Assembly: GCA_934667125.1 (NCBI GenBank) | Contig: CAKULF010000001.1 | Coordinates: 434,001-498,000 of the forward strand | Direction of reading: 5' to 3' | Origin: an uncultured Candidatus Melainabacteria bacterium | GTDB lineage: Bacteria; Cyanobacteriota; Vampirovibrionia; Gastranaerophilales; Gastranaerophilaceae | Length of the DNA stretch: 64,000 bases | Part shown: positions 63,104 through 64,000 of the stretch, piece by piece | Layout of the letters: each line of letters starts with the position of its first letter | Numbering within the stretch: the stretch's first letter is position 1 | Notes under the pieces: generated by a model | Database searches by the model: none | What the model saw: only the letters and a program-made list of their open reading frames with translations | Told to the model about the DNA's origin: nothing | Position numbers and translations under genes: made by a program

Positions 63104-63931
63104 ATGAAAACTAAATCTCCGGAACATTTGTATAGTAATACTCCGCCAACTATTTTAAGAAACAGAGAAGAAAAATTCAGAACAGCCAAAGACAATCCAT
63201 TTTGGCAAATGGTAGCGAATTATGTTTTTTCTCGAATGGTTCAAGCAAGATTTCACTCTTTTATGTACAAAGGGAAAGAAAATCTTGAAAAACGTGATAA
63301 GACTAAGGCTACGATATTCTACACAAACCACAACAATTGGTGGGACGGGATTATAGGCTATAGTGTCGTACATCATATTTTGCACACACGTTTTCGTCTA
63401 ATGATTGAAGAGATGAATCGTTTTCCTCTTTTTCAGTATATCGGCTGCTTTCCAATAAACAAAAAAACTCCACAAGACGCTATAAAAGCACTTAAATATG
63501 CAGCTTCAACCTTAAAAGATAGCGACATCAGCTTTTGGCTTTTCCCACAAGGAATTATCCGTCCGCCACATTATAGACCTGAAGTTTTCCAATCAGGGAT
63601 AGCTTATATGGTTCAAAATGCGGTTAAACAGTTTGGTGGAGTTAATATTTGTCCTGTTGCAACGAATTATACGTTTTTAAGACAAGATAAACCCGAAGTT
63701 GTGATGGAATTTGGCGAAGTTCAAACTTTCCATGAATTTAATTATGATAGAAAAGAATTTTGCCATAAACTTGAAAAAGAATTTGAAGAATTTTGCGACA
63801 ATCAACAAAAACAAATCTCAAGCGGAAATTTTGAGGGTTACAAATATCTTTATAAGCAAAAACTCAGCTGGTGGAGAGATATTGAGCGCCATCTTCGCAA
63901 TATTGGTATGAAGAAAAATGACAAAATATAA
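63104..63931 (+). CDS. PlsC-type lysophospholipid acyltransferase
   Basis: 275 residues. The HX4D catalytic motif is NHNNWWDG, and the acceptor-site motif is WLFPQGIIRPP (Gln in place of the usual Glu of FPEG). RFPLFQYIGCFPINK and NICPVATNYTF complete the family pattern. It probably acylates a glycerol- or carotenoid-type acceptor at the membrane; PlsC proper would be 1-acylglycerol-3-phosphate acyltransferase. It follows the ATPase gene by 11 bp and overlaps the ROK kinase start by 14 bp. Confidence 0.82.
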   Translation: MKTKSPEHLYSNTPPTILRNREEKFRTAKDNPFWQMVANYVFSRMVQARFHSFMYKGKENLEKRDKTKATIFYTNHNNWWDGIIGYSVVHHILHTRFRLMIEEMNRFPLFQYIGCFPINKKTPQDAIKALKYAASTLKDSDISFWLFPQGIIRPPHYRPEVFQSGIAYMVQNAVKQFGGVNICPVATNYTFLRQDKPEVVMEFGEVQTFHEFNYDRKEFCHKLEKEFEEFCDNQQKQISSGNFEGYKYLYKQKLSWWRDIERHLRNIGMKKNDKI

Positions 63932-64000
63932 TATCGGAATAGATTTAGGCGGAACAAAAATTCTAGCCTGCATAATTCAAAAAAGCGATAGAAAAGTTCT
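63918..64000 (+). CDS. ROK-family sugar kinase (partial, N-terminus only)
   Basis: Only 27 codons lie in the window: MTKYNIGIDLGGTKILACII and a few more. GIDLGGTK is the ATP phosphate-1 motif of ROK/glucokinase proteins. The start overlaps the acyltransferase end by 14 bp. Sugar specificity cannot be judged from this fragment. Confidence 0.75.
   Translation, partial: MTKYNIGIDLGGTKILACIIQKSDRKV

Overview
The window is visibly AT-rich, uses TGA as a stop, and is densely packed with short operons on both strands. The mix points to a non-photosynthetic cyanobacterial relative of the gut type (Gastranaerophilales / Vampirovibrionia, formerly 'Melainabacteria'). Supporting signs are lineage-type hypothetical proteins with a short [S/N]F[K/T]G signature, an SLH-domain envelope protein, fermentative/gluconeogenic genes (ADP-forming acetyl-CoA synthetase, PEP carboxykinase, EtfAB) and no photosynthesis gene. 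This assignment is inference from gene content; no 16S gene is present.

Layout. 1-4.3 kb (minus): a hypothetical gene cut by the left edge, a 28-codon small ORF with its own terminator, a coiled-coil protein, a DUF721/DciA-like protein and metK. 4.5-9.3 kb: aspS, a family 2 glycosyltransferase, a GAF-GGDEF-HD-GYP regulator and a DUF167 protein. 9.4-15.4 kb: rel, ribF, a DedA protein and a coupled pair of lineage-specific membrane proteins. 15.6-21.2 kb: a coupled pair of tiny ORFs, a UvrD-type helicase-nuclease and an EF-hand coiled-coil protein. 21.2-28.7 kb: thrS, leuB-leuD, a winged-helix protein, the rpmF-plsX-fabD-fabG lipid cluster and Mini-RNase III. 28.7-34.4 kb: lineage-specific proteins including a divergent RelA/SpoT synthetase-fold protein, then pgi, an XRE regulator and a prepilin. 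35.6-40.8 kb: an SLH protein, pckA and ahcY. 42.2-52.8 kb: tRNA-Thr(CGT), a radical SAM protein, ADP-forming acetyl-CoA synthetase, a 5'-nucleotidase, a PHP enzyme, etfBA, a SIS isomerase and hemW. 54.4-64 kb: ruvC, a membrane protein, mtnA, a membrane GT-C-like protein, infC, pdxJ, a 1212-residue zinc-ribbon/cyclase-like/ATPase protein, a PlsC-type acyltransferase and the start of a ROK kinase.

Three long non-coding islands (34.1-35.6, 40.8-42.15 and 52.8-54.4 kb) are related to one another. They carry four copies of a ~205-240 nt structured element: a long-armed stem, a constant 32-33 nt spacer and a second GTTC/GAAC-closed hairpin. Arm sequences change between copies while pairing is kept. 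They also carry many ~43 bp GGCTATC...GATAGCC palindromic units and two REP-like palindromes. A second structured repeat family lies in the 3' untranslated regions of pgi and pckA and, rearranged, upstream of ruvC. These are the best candidates for undescribed non-coding RNA or non-autonomous mobile elements here. No CRISPR array, rRNA, insertion-sequence transposase or prophage was seen.

Functionally, the genes are mostly housekeeping: methionine/SAM cycling (metK, ahcY, mtnA), alarmone and c-di-GMP signalling (rel, HD-GYP), fatty-acid initiation, translation and energy conservation by substrate-level phosphorylation. Lineage-specific envelope-type proteins are interspersed.
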